Positions 36,215-47,891 of a DNA stretch of 64,000 bases are shown here, one piece after another (the stretch's first letter is position 1; each line of letters begins with the position of its first letter). The notes below the pieces were generated by a model. The model made no database searches. It saw only the letters and a list, made by a program, of their open reading frames with translations, and was not told the DNA's origin. The stretch comes from Rutpela maculata (taxonomy: Eukaryota; Arthropoda; Insecta; Coleoptera; Cerambycidae): positions 45,851,923-45,915,922 of the forward strand of contig OW386293.2 in assembly GCA_936432065.2 (NCBI GenBank), read 5' to 3'. The translations under genes were made by a program, and so were the position numbers.

Positions 36215-39200
36215 GTAAGTAAACAATTAATTATTTATTTTAAGTTCAATTTTGTCGACGGGAAATGATCAGGTGAGGTTGAAACAGTAAATTTTGTTTT
36301 ACAGACGAGGATTAGATATTTCAGGAACATATTCGGTCATTTATTTAGATACAAAGTTTGTGCCTTTTTTCTCAACTGCCATGAAACAACAAAAAATATA
36401 TTCAGGGTGGCTCAGCCCCGCGTCGTCCAAATATCCTGGCTCAGTTTCAGAAGATATCGAAAATTTTCAAAAACAAGATGTTAGAGGGTGCAAAGATGTA
36501 CAGTTTAATAATATTTTACAAATAATCGTTTAAACGTGATGTCATAAATCTGTATTTCTTTAAGTGGAATACTCGGTATATTATTACATATTTGGATTCA
36601 TCTCTTAAACATAATTCAAATGATGATGATTTGATGGATCTGTGATAGGTAACTACTGTGATGATGGACAGCACGGTCCCCAGACTTTCCTCCATTGGAT
36701 TTTTTCTTATAGAGTTATGTGAAACCTGCAACCAGAGATGATATGTAGAAAAGAATCACAGCAGCATTTCTCAAGGTTTGCGTGGTTGTATGTTTCCTGT
36801 GTAGCAGGGAGAGTGGAAATATTTTCGAACTTTCATTTAAATTTCCAGTGCTTTCATCCAGCTTCTTTGTAAATGAGTTTTTTTTTTCCTCTTTTTCCTC
36901 ATTTTTTTTACCTGCAGAGAAGGACTATCAAAGTACAGATAAGTCGATATTGATAACGAAAATCTATAAAAATCTATAATCTATATATTCAAAACACAAG
37001 GCATTTTCTTTTCTGGCTTCTTTTTCTTAAATAATGCCTCTTATCCTCAGATGTGCCGTCACTAATTTTTATTTTCTTAAATTGTTATTTTCATACATAA
37101 AAGTGAAATGGTAGTTGAAATAAATAAATGAATCTCAGCGCTCGAACTATAACGTACTGATAGCACTACTACATCAAACTGCGCATGTAGAGATCGCAGT
37201 TGACCGAAGAGATCCGAGAAAATCAGTCAGAGTCAGCGATTGCCAACGTGTGTATCGCATACGAATTTGTCGAATTCAAATTAATTTTCCCCTTTGTTTT
37301 ATCCATTTCTAAGATTAAGTATTTTTTGAAAAATTATTAATGGGATGTGAATAAGACATTTATGATTGAAATTTAAAACTAAGAATGTAATCGAATCTTG
37401 ATAGTATACCCTACAACTTTTTTTTTATTAAAGGCCATAATCGATTAAGATGGGTGAATTTTGCCCCACATGGATGGTGCTCATTTTTTTGTTTCAATGT
37501 TATCAATGTCACTTACAGTTTTGCTAAATTTCAGCCCATAATATTAAATTGTTTTCGGGTAAAAAAAAATCGAAAATTTTTGAAAATAATTTTTATCTAT
37601 TGAACGGCATAACTGATTGAAATAAAATTTTAACTAGTTATATTACTACCAGAACATAAACGTGGAATAAATTGGAACAGAACCTGAAAACCGGAACATT
37701 GAAAAAAATTGATGAATTTTTCTGGATTTTCTTTTAACCTCTATAAAGTTTCGACACAACAACCATATTGCTTTTGTAGAGTCTTTAGAGCTTTTTACCA
37801 CACAAAACTTTTCTAAAACGATGTTATTTTTTATCTTTTTAAATTGTGATGCGCCGATGATAAATTGTCATATTTTTTCTTTAGCATCTTTGGATAGGAT
37901 TCTATAATTCCTAATTTTTTGCAATCGGTATTATCAGTAGAAAGTCCTTAAAGAAATAAAATGTGTTTTTTATGCTGGTATGTGTGAGAAGCGAAGGGAC
38001 TCACATTAATCAAGCACCGCGGTGATTCTACAAAAAAAATTTGGTAGCTGTGCCGAAATTTTATAGGGTGTTAAAATAAATCCAGAAAATTTGTTGATTT
38101 TTTTGCAATGTTCCCGTTTTCAGACTCCGTTCTGGTAGTATATATAATTGGTTAAAAATTTATTTGACTCGGTTATGCCATTCAATAGATAAAAATTATT
38201 TTCGAAAATATTCGATTTTTTTTCTCGAGAACGGTTTACTATTATGGGTTGAAAGGACCCCGCAAGGTAGTAATGGAAATTGGTTCTCGGTCAATTTCGC
38301 TCAAATTTCAGTATGATATTTCTTTGACCTTCCTGAACAAAAGTCTCTATGGGCATAACCTTCTAACTCCTTTCCTTTAAGCTACAGAAACCTCAGAAGA
38401 TGCTGGGAGTCTCATAGAGTAAAAACTACGTTTTAAGCTTTTTGAAATACGCCAAGAGGTAATTAAATGCAATGCGTTGTTAATAGTAAGTGAAAACAGT
38501 CACAATCGCATATCAACGCATACATATTTGCATTTACACTTGCATTTAAGTGTAAGTTCCCTTACAGTTTACATATACCTGAGAGTTTAAATGAAGTAAT
38601 TATTATGGAATGTCACCTATTCCTGCAATGGATATTGGTTTTCAGTCAATTTCGCTCAAATTCTAGTATGATGTTCCTTTGACCTTCCTGAACAAAAATC
38701 CCTGTGGGCATGACCTTCAAACTCCTCTCCTTTAAGCTACAGAAACCTCAGAAGATGCTAGGATCTCATAGAGTAAAAAGCCCTTTGAAGGGCGTCAAGA
38801 GATAATTAAATGCAATCCAATGCGAGGGGACTCACATTAATCAAGGACCCCGGTATGCGTGAAAGGCGAGGGGATTCACATTAATCAAGTATCCTGGTAT
38901 GTGTGAGAGGCGAGGGGACTCACATTGACCAAAAACTTTAGAATGTGCGAGATTTAATAGTAATAATATTAATTAAACACTCATGTGTATGTAAATGGTG
39001 AGGAAACTAATACGTAGAAATTATTAAATGTTCATACTAGAATATAAGCGAAATTGACCGAGAATCAATTTCTATTGCCACCTTGCGGAGTCCTTATGGC
39101 AAAATTGTAAGTGATATTGATAACAATCCAAGCAAAAAAAATGAGCACCATCCGTGCGGAAGCAAAATTCACCCATCTTAACCGATTATAGCCTTTTTAA

Positions 39201-40045
39201 AATTTTCGTTGGTCTGTCTACAATCATGAGTTGAACGAATTTGCAAATAACAAAATATATATTTGTATAATAAGATAGCCATGGGAGGTTTTGGGAAATA
39301 TTTTATGATTTAAACAGTACAGTTCTTTTGCATATAAATAGCCATAACTTTGTTATTATAGATAATTCATCAAAAATTAAAAAACTGCTAGGAAGGTGAA
39401 GCAAATACCTATCTAATTTTCCGGGTTTTTTTTTCGTTTTTTTTACCCCTATTGAACGGCCTGGGGTTTTTGGGCACCGATATCGTCAGACGAATTTAGG
39501 GGGGGGGGGGGTGTATATCAAGTATATATAATAGCAGTACATTCCATTTTTACCTTTCAATGTTCCACGAGACACGTTTCTAGACGACTTTTTCGAATTC
39601 TGTACCTCTACTATATATGTGTTAGATCATTTGTTATATTATTGACTTTTTAAAAATAATTATTTTAGTTTAGAGGAATCAAGCTTGATTCCTAATGAAA
39701 AATAACAAATTATATGTACTGCATTAAATGCGAGTATTATATTGATAACTGAAGGTGCAGGAGTCTGTTACCGCTATTTATAAGTTTTTAAAAGATGTGT
39801 CAACCAAAAGTTACAAAAAAAAAATGAAATGCAAGATATCAAATCAGCATAAATCATGAGCAGATGAAATAAATATAATATCTAGATAAGCAATTCTCAA
39901 AGGAAACTGCTATCTAATAATGTAATATGATACTACTTGGGAGGTTACTTTATATCTGAAAGATACAGAGTATAATTTTATATAACATAATACGTTCCTT
40001 CAAAATATTATATTTCACTTACCTATATATTTTTGTTTCTTTCAG
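36215..40045 (+). other. unc-13 intron, 3.8 kb
   Basis: Spans GTAAGT to TTTCAG. The main content is a complex nested foldback (about 37411-39212) with internal direct and tandem repeats, plus a poly-G run at about 39500. Short frames at 36294-36533 and 36782-36979 are not recognised as coding. Confidence 0.75.
37411..39212. repeat. Nested foldback with 200-bp direct repeats
   Basis: The outer arms (about 37411-37545 and 39095-39212) pair, sharing GATAATCGGTT-type and GGATGGTGCTCATTTTTTT blocks. An inner pair (about 37555-37760 and 38080-38225) shares AAAATAATTTTTATCTATTGAA against its inverse (counting fewer than 20 exact) and a TTACTACCAGAAC block. Two direct repeats of about 200 bp (38276-38478, 38628-38824) share TCAATTTCGCTCAAATT, TGACCTTCCTGAACAAAA and CTACAGAAACCTCAGAAGAT. 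They are followed by about three units of a 44-bp tandem repeat (GAGGGGACTCACATTAATCA) to about 38935. Confidence 0.65.
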
Positions 40046-40267
40046 TTCCAGAAAAGTAGCGAGCATGCACTATTTTCGAATTCAGTTGTGGACGTTTTTA
40101 CGCAACTGACACAGTGCTTCGACGTAGTTTCAAAACTGGAATGTCCCGATCCCGAAATCTGGAAACGTTACATGAAACGGTTCGCAAAAACAATAGTCAA
40201 AGTTCTTATAGCTTACGCGGACATTGTCAAAAAGGAATTCCCGGAACACTTAAAGGAGGAGAGAATA
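40046..40267 (+). CDS. unc-13: unc-13 (Munc13), MHD1 exon c
   Basis: Third visible unc-13 exon: 74 codons in phase 0, acceptor TTTCAG (40044-40045), donor ATA|GTAAGT. It reads FQKSSEHALFSNSVVDVFTQ, then LTQCFDVVSKLECPDPEIWK and RFAKTIVKVLIAYADIVKKE, ending HLKEERI. It is the core of Munc13 homology domain 1 in the MUN rod. The phase matches both neighbouring exons. The reading continues into the exon at 57876 after a 17.6-kb intron. Confidence 0.97.
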
Positions 40268-40423
40268 GTAAGTACTCATTTCTTTTTCTAATTTACCATT
40301 AAAAGAGAAATTTCTCATAAGATTCATACTGTTTACCATGACAAGAGCGTTGATGTAAGTATATATAAAGATGATTTTTCTCTGGGATAGAAGGAGACAA
40401 AAAAAATCCATGACTGTTGATAT

Positions 40424-42245
40424 ACAGGGTGTTTGATTCATCGTTCTACCGCTTATGTCTTTTGAACTCCAATCAAATAGGAAAAACTTATGAAGTTTTG
40501 AAACAGATAATTCTGTAATATAACAGTTAAAATGGAAATATTTCGGACAAAATTCATAAAGCTTCAAAAATTGGTAGAAATAATGAGGATAGCATAAGTA
40601 TTATTAAACCGAAAAGTTCCCACCCTAAATAGTGTGCTTCATCCCCTAGGACGTCGTTTACACCCCCATTTTGAAGTTTCCTGGATTATCTCAGGAACGG
40701 TGCACTGTTTGATAAAAACACTATATACGATATTATTCCTTATAAAATTCTCACTCAAAAACGTCTCACTTTTTTCCTAAAATTAATAATACTTTGGTAA
40801 ATGAGGCGCAAATGTAATCAGGTGATATAATTCGCTGAATATATAGATACAATATCAGCGCCCTTTCCAAAGGAAAGATAAATGCAATCAATGTGCTTCA
40901 TAAAAGAGATGACTTACAAGTCATCTTGCAAACTTTTAATAATAAAAGTGCTAGCCATGAAGAAATTGCAGACGTAAGTGTTTCATCCTGTTATTTTCAT
41001 TATATTTATTTGTTTAACAATAATAACATTTATTCATTTAATTGTAATTTGTGATCGAAATTTTTGTATATCGAAAATTCAAGTGAGATTGGTGTACTTA
41101 CCGAACAGTGCCGAGAGCTCCCGAATGCGGGAGGATTTGCGAGAGACATTACTTTACATTAAGGATCACGGTAAGCCACTCTTTCACTAGTCGCGTAAAT
41201 ATGCGGATTTTATTTCGCAATCATACAGTAGGAGAGCGATTTGTTCTAGCTTTATACAACTCTACCTTGGCAGGAAAAAGTCTAGATGTATACAGATTCA
41301 CGACTTTTAACAAACTAGTTGGTAAAGCGAACAATACTGTAATGTTATCAAAACTACCACCAACTTTTGATGCTGCTCGGCAACACTCGTTTTTTACCAA
41401 ATTCAAATCTGGAAAAAAGTTACGCTAGAAGCTACTGATTGGGGATGGAAAAAGATCGGCGGTATATTAACCCCAACTATGACAACAAAAGAACCAGCTC
41501 TCGAATCTATTTTAACACGTATTTCTTGTTCATGCAAGTTAAGGTGCGAAAACAGGTGCAGTTGCAGCAGAGCAGGCTTACTTTACTCCACTATGTGTTA
41601 CCATTGCTACGGAAAAGCATGCATGAATGTCGAATCTATGGAAGACGACAAACATTAATTAACGTAGCTAGCCTTATGATAATTAGTGGATTGGGCGTAC
41701 AGGGGACACCACGTAAAAAAACGTGAGAGGTACTTTACCTCTGGGGTGGCGTGGAAACAAATAGAATATACAATATTCTCGCTTCTTTAAAAATCGCGTT
41801 ATTTTATAGGGTTGAGAGGGTGGAAACGGTACCTTTATTTTAATTTTAAGTGGAGTTTAGTAGCTATTTCTTTTGAACAAAAGCATTGAACTTTAAAGTA
41901 GATTATATTAAAGATTACAATTTATTGTGTTAACCGGAATCAACCCTTATATGTGCGTCTTATTTCCCACAGTACTATTAATTTTAGGAAAAAGAGTGTA
42001 GATGTGTTTTTGATAGAGAATTTTATAAGGAATAATTTTGTATATAGGTATTTTTATCAAAAAGTTCACCGTTCCCGAGATAATCTAGAGAACCTCAAAA
42101 TGAGAGTGGAAAAGACGTCCTAGGTGATGAAGCACACTATTTAGGAGTGAGAACTCTTCGGTTTAGTAATTCTTATGCTATTCTTAACATTTCTATTAAT
42201 TTTCAAAATTATATGGATTTTCCCATTATAAATCGTTACATTACT
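40424..42245. mobile_element. 1.8-kb foldback carrying a Cys-rich protein fragment
   Basis: The left end ACAGGGTGTTTGATTCATCG (40424) looks like a TA-type terminus. Inverted arms run about 40520-40800 and 41965-42245, sharing AAATAGTGTGCTTCATC against its inverse, the GGATAGCATAAGTATTA region, the TTATCTCAGGAACGGTG region and AAAATTAATAATACT. The centre holds a coding fragment (40838-41672). The right terminus is less clear. Confidence 0.65.
40838..41672 (+). pseudogene. Fragment of a TE-associated protein with CxC-type tail
   Basis: Blocks in order: ISALSKGKINAINVLHKRDD and LQTFNNKSASHEEIAD (to 40973); a 255-bp gap with GT...AG-like edges that does not restore the frame exactly; GERFVLALYNSTLAGKSLDV (from 41231), KLPPTFDAARQHSF; then, after a frameshift near 41410, ATDWGWKKIGGILTP and a Cys cluster (ISCSCKLRCENRCSCSRAGL, LCSTMCYHCYGKACMN). 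This matches the C-terminal part of a large uncharacterised protein found in many copies in insect genomes. I know it only as transposon-associated; its function is not established. The pattern C-x-C...C-x(3)-C-x-C...C...C-x-x-C is a probable metal-binding tail. At least one frameshift makes it non-functional. Confidence 0.65.
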
Positions 42246-42838
42246 TAACTAAGTGATGTTCATTAAGGTTTTCTATTAAACATACTAAAAGTCTCCAGCT
42301 CAAACTGTTGCGTTCGAGCCGCCATCTTTGAAAGTTTTTTGCTTATATCTCTCTAAGCAATATCGAAATTATGTTTATATAAGAAATGAAGCTTATAAAA
42401 TTCTCTACAATAAATTGTAAATATCGCTCGTAGAGAATAAAATGATGATATCACTGTGTTGGTCATAGAATTGACAACAACTTTCAAAATGTCCGCCATG
42501 TGTCTTTCTCTCAGTCTTTCCGTCTGCCCCTCCGTCTGTCGCTTCCTTTTAAGCTAAATAACTTAAGAGAGAAAAGTCCGTCTGAAATTTGGAGAGTACA
42601 TTAGTGTTAGCTAGAGGAAGAACCTCAGCGATTTTGAAAAAAATCAGTAACTAAATATAAAAGTTATGAAACATTTGAAGACTACTATAATCTTTGATAA
42701 AATTCTATAAACACAAAAATACTGCTTGGTATACTAATAAACGTTTCGATAATCAAGATTGCATCATGATGATTAGAATACAAGTATAGCAATTACATCT
42801 AAAAACTTCACTTATTTTCAAAGAATTGCGAAGAGGAT

Positions 42839-43307
42839 ACTATAGAATGTTCAACAATTATATAGAAAACTCATTAATCCGATCCGAAGGGGGGTATAAT
42901 GCTTATTTCTAGTTATTGCTAGAGCAGTAAAAGCAACTCAAAGAATACTTACAAAATGGACATGGATAAGAATAGAGGTATGCCCAACCTTCCCTTTTCT
43001 TATGCACAACGTCTTCGCAGCAAATCCTTCGCCTGCTGCAGGCGTCGCCTCATAGGGTTAAGCAGTAGAAACATCAACCATCCAACCGTCCATCATGCCT
43101 ATTAAATTTCGAGGTAAGTACCAGAACCAACACCCAAAATTGAACTCAGGTGGAAGGTTGGGCATATCTCTATTCTTATGCATGTTCATGTTCATTCCGT
43201 AAGTAATTTTTGAGTTGCTTGTACTACTCTACTAATAAGTAGATATAAGCATTATACACTTCTTCGGATTATTGAGTTTTCTATATAATTGTTGAACATT
43301 CTATAGT
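42839..43307. mobile_element. 470-bp foldback MITE
   Basis: ACTATAGAATGTTCAACAAT is inverted at the right end (to 43307). The arms continue for about 150 bp with TATAATGCTTAT and AAGAATAGAGGTATGCCCAA blocks facing their inverses. No frame of note. Confidence 0.7.
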
Positions 43308-43510
43308 GACATCTGAGCACTTTTCACGGTAACACCTTTGTAGCTCAGTTATTAGTCACCAAATTTTAACCAAGTTTGGATGGGTATCAAAGACCTTTGT
43401 TATACCTTTTTTAAGTAAAACAAAGCTTATTTCAGTCATTGGCGTGCATTTCTATTAAGAAAAAAAGAGTCGATTTTTCGAGAAATTATATTAGGCTTTT
43501 TTTGTTGAAA

Positions 43511-44000
43511 AACTAATGCAATATTATTGATCAGCATGCTGTAGAACAGCTATATCCAGAATTTAACATTTTGATTTTTGGTTTTTGAATTACGGCCCAC
43601 TTAAAATTGCCTATTTTAAACATTAAATAATCAATAAATTGGTAACGAAATTTTTTTCAAAAAAAAGTCATTCTTTATTTTCTCTTTAAATTCGTTTTTT
43701 CTATCACTCCATATCATCGACACTTTCAAATTCGGTAATCCTTGATGCCCGAATAATTTACAGGTCTGATGACCCAAAATTTTTCAATGAAAATTCTTCG
43801 AATTTGAAAGTTTCGAATTTAAAGAGAAATGAAGAGCGACTTTTTTTCGAAAAATATTTCGTTACCAATTTATTTATTGTTTGTGTGTTTAAAATAGGTA
43901 ATTTTAAGTGGGCCGTAATTCAAAAACCAAAAATCAAAATGTTGTTAAATTCTGGATATAGAGGTTCTACAGCATGCTGATCAATAATATTGCATTAGTT
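43511..44000. mobile_element. 490-bp foldback MITE
   Basis: AACTAATGCAATATTATTGA (43511) is inverted at 43981-44000. Arms of about 200 bp share GATCAGCATGCTGTAGAAC, AATTACGGCCCACTTAAAAT and ATTGGTAACGAAA with their inverses. The centre is near 43750. Confidence 0.75.
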
Positions 44001-44589
44001 TCCGAGATAGAAGCGAATAACCAAAAAATGGGACCTTTAAAGTGCCCCCCTCCCCCCCCGCTCACCACCTAGGAGTGGGGACTTTTAATATGTTCATCTC
44101 CAGACTAGTCCAAACAAAGTTCCAAAGTCAAATTTTCTGTCCCTAAAATTTTCCTCTATAATCATTCGTTGCCTGGCCTATTCGTAAAGAAATTTTTCAG
44201 AGATGAAAATGAGTTCTAACTCTACTTCAGTAGCTACCAAGAATTTTGATTTGTATTCTTAGATGTGATGTAAGATTTGTATTTGGAGTGAAATATTGTT
44301 TTTTTCTTTTATATTTTATTTGTTCTTGTTCTTGTTTGTGGCATTTTAAAAGTTAGAAGTCTAAATAAATTTTAAGTCTAGCTTACGTTGATTAGATTGA
44401 TTTTTTCCTATTATTTTACGCTTACGTATCCATCTTGGTTTTACACTGTATCCACTTTAAAATACTGCATATCCACTTGGATATATGACATATATGTTAA
44501 ATAATGCCCTGATTTATAAAACATCTCGTCAAGAGATTCTATTCTGCAAAAAGTTTCGTCTTAAAATTTTTTCGTATCTCTTCAAATAA

Positions 44590-45890
44590 CACAGGCACAC
44601 AAAAAAAGTCGTAATCTGGATGACTGACTATGGTATTCCTATGTATTTTTCGACGCTGAATCCGAATCCGAGGCCAAAAAAATTCCTTAAATTTAATTTC
44701 CTTAAATTTATGTGTAGAGCCAAAAATATCCAGAGGTAAAGTTAAGATATCAGTATCATTACGGAATGGAGCATAAATGGGCACTTTGCAACCCACGTGC
44801 TCTCACTTATTATTGCCAAGGGTAGCAACACCTCCCCGTCTTCTACATCCCTCCTATACCCTCCCGGACATAAATCTGCGTCACGAGAGCTTCTAGCGTA
44901 CAAGCTCTTGAGAATGCAAGAAAGACATGGTGGAGGGTGAACACAGCCACAGAACCACCCCCCTAGAGGAGTGAAAACTACCCTCTGCTGGACGGGGGTG
45001 GAAGAAGATGTGGGAGAGCAAATGTTTATTGTTTTTACTGCAAAATGGTCGCAGTGCACTATGCAGAACAGCCCTCAACTACTATGCGTCCGAGGGGTGG
45101 AAACCACCTCCAAATTCACAAGAAGTATTCGAAAAAATTTTGAGACCGGAAAGATGCACTCTTTAGTTTTTCAGTCTGAGAGAAGAGAAATCTGCCAACG
45201 GTATTGAGTTTGCACAGCAAGACCAACCCTTAAAGCAGGTAAAGAACATCCCTCGATGAGTGGGAAACAGGAAGGCGCAGAAAGATGTGGGAAGATTTTT
45301 TTTTTCAGTCTGGAGTTTATCGAGCTTTCGTACACATTCTGTTATCCCTTCTCCAACCCTCGAGCATTTGCTCCGCCTTGTCTGGCTTAACCTTTTACCC
45401 GACCTCTGCGTTCTATACTTTAATTGAACACACACTTTTTCTAACACACTCCTTCAAAATGTTCCTCACTTATTTTCTCTGCCTTCTTATCTTCGCCGCA
45501 TACTCTTGCATTCGCCTACAACCTGTCTCTCAGTCTCCATTGTCCGGTCTCATACTCCCTGTATCCTTTGTCTATTTCATGAATTCTCTCATTATATCAA
45601 CAGTATATCATGTCTTTTTCCTCCATACACTCCATTTTATCTTCAATCATACTTGGTTCTCTAAAATTCTTGTCTCTCTTCAGGGCTTCCCCTTAGACTC
45701 TATATACTCTGTCACTTTCGTAGAAACTTACCTCCCCTTCTATCACTCTGTCTCGATCTCTAATGGATGTTTTTTTCACTCTCTGACACTATCTCACAAA
45801 CTTTCTGTATGTATCTGGTATGCGACGTCGTCCATTCTTACACTCTCCTGCGCTCTTTCCCTCTTACTTTGCTGGGACCCTTTCTTACTC

Positions 45891-45951
<61 letters not shown>

Positions 45952-46775
45952 CTGCTATTCTCTTTTTTTGTAGTATCTCTGTCGTGTTCAATTAAAGTAT
46001 ACAACGCAGAGGTCGGGTAAAAGGTTAAGCCAGACAAGGCAGAGCAAATGTTCGAGGGTTGGAGAAAGCGAATGAGAATTCGATAAATTCCGTACTAAAA
46101 AAAAAATTAATCTTCCCACATCCTTATGCGCCTTCCTGCTTCGCACTACCTACTTTAAGAGTTGGTCTTGCTGTGCAAACTCAGTACCGTTGGCAGATTT
46201 CTCTTCTCTCAAATTGAAAACCTCCAGAGTGCATCTTTCCGGTCTCAAAAGTTTTTCGAATACTTCTTGTGAATTTGGGGGGTGACTTCCACCCCTTAGA
46301 CGGGTACGGGCAAAGCAGTTGTGGGCTATTCTGCACAGTACACTGCGACCATTGCGCAGTAAAAACAAGAAAAATTTGCTCTCCCACTTCTGCCTCCACC
46401 CCCGTCCAGCAAGGGTAATTTTCACCCCTCTAGGGGGTTGATTCTATGGCTGTGTACACCCTCCACCATATCTCCCTTGCATTCTCAAGAGCTTGTAAGC
46501 TAGAAGCTTTCATGACGCAGATCTATGCCCGGAAGGGTATAGAAGGGGTGTAGAAAGGTACCCACCCCTTCGAGGGGGGGGGGGGGGGGTTACGTCCTTG
46601 GCAATAATAAATGAGAGCACCCAAAGTGCCCATTCATTCTCCTTTCCGTAATGATTCTGATATTCTTAACTTTACCCCCATTTAAGGGATACTTTTGGCT
46701 CTGCACATGAATTTAAGGGTTATACGAATTTTTTTGACCTCAGATAGATCACGACCTTTTTTTTTGTGGGGCAGT
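44590..46775. mobile_element. 2.2-kb foldback transposon with ~800-bp arms, TAA duplication
   Basis: The left end is CACAGGCACACAAAAAAA. The right end, in inverse, is CACTGCCCCACAAAAAAA. TAA borders both. The arms (44590-45432 and 45981-46775) pair through the A-run, a GAGAGCAAATGTTTATTG-like block, GCAGTGCACTATGCAGAA-like and AGAAGTATTCGAAAAA blocks, and CTTGTCTGGCTTAACCTTTT. A CGCTGAATCCGAATCCGAGG motif sits 64 bp from the left end. The loop is CT-rich and contains a (TC)n microsatellite. Paired frames in the arms (44742-45207, 46150-46425) are mirror products, not genes. Confidence 0.85.
45891..45949. repeat. (TC)n microsatellite
   Basis: About 28 TC units in the loop of the 44590-46775 element. 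It creates Leu-Ser or Arg-Glu repeats in overlapping frames on both strands. Confidence 0.95.
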
Positions 46776-47891
46776 GTAATATTTAGCTTACACATATTCC
46801 GCATTTTTGAGAATGTATAACTTTTAAAGTAGGCCATGGATTTCAAATGTCTTCAAACCGATTTGTAGCTTATAAAAATCTACACAATTTTTGTAAAAAC
46901 AATTCTTTTGCGCCATTGATATTAAACGAGATATATAAGGACAGCCTATATCTTGAACTGAAAACTATATACTTTCATGAATATTCTCTTAACGAGAATA
47001 CATCTTCCTTGTTTGCCAGCTCCTACGTAACGTTTTTTGCAAAATATAAGGAACATTTGCGATTTCTTTTCTTACTGTTTACTGTACACTACTTACTGCC
47101 ATAAAAAATTACTACAAAGGTAGCGACGAGGGTGCCGCCATATTTGTAGTGCAAGTACTTCTTATACTCATTCAAATATTTCCATATTTTCTCTTGAGGT
47201 GACCAGCACATGTAAATGACACGAGCTAAACAAAAATGTAATTTTTTTATATAATGTTGACTACAAAATTTAAACGTTTCCTTAAATAAGGCCGGTTACG
47301 CTTCGTACTTGTGCTTCATAATATTCTTAATAAGTTTTATTAAATTATGTTGCACACTTCTCCTTTTCAACTCAGATAACTAAGTTTCTGACAACTTGCG
47401 CGTTTCCTAATTTAGTGCAAAATTAGTAAGCGCGAGTAACAGGAAGACAATACTCCGAGAGAAGTTATTTAAATACAAAATTAATGAGGGTATTAAGATG
47501 CCTTCCCCTCTAACATTTACTTTACCGTTCTCTAACTAGAAAATACACAGTCCTATAAAAGCCCTTAAAGTGCCAACAATAATTTAAAACGGAGCGGCAG
47601 CGGACCATTGTAAGGAGTATATACCCCTGCATTAAGTACCCACCTCAAATTTAGTGTTTATCTTTGGTTCATAAATCTATGGCACCTATTAGTGAACAGT
47701 TTCTTACAAATAAGTTTAATGTACGTATTCAGCGTGTCCCAAATACAAAGTGAATAATAGATAACTCATAACTCAATTATTAAGAGTAGAGGAATAACAA
47801 TTTGCTTATCTTATGGCCACCATTACATGGCGTCTTAGAATTTATAACCTAGACAATTTATAATTATGGTTTCTCCCTTTATTGATAATAA
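46776..47891. other. Intronic DNA without recognised features
   Basis: AT-rich. An 85-codon + frame at 46847-47104 was inspected; it shows no known family and is probably chance. Confidence 0.4.

Noticed and set aside
38824..38935. Short spaced repeats considered as a CRISPR-like array
   Set aside because: Contiguous diverged tandem units without unique spacers, in a eukaryotic intron.
45285..45995. 236-codon + strand open frame, the longest in the window
   Set aside because: It lies in the CT-rich loop and arm of the 44590-46775 foldback, runs through a (TC)n microsatellite into Leu-Ser repeats, and shows no family resemblance. It is a composition artefact.
44742..46425. Pairs of open frames on opposite strands (44742-45207 and 46150-46425)
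   Set aside because: They encode near-identical peptides because they are the two arms of one palindrome.
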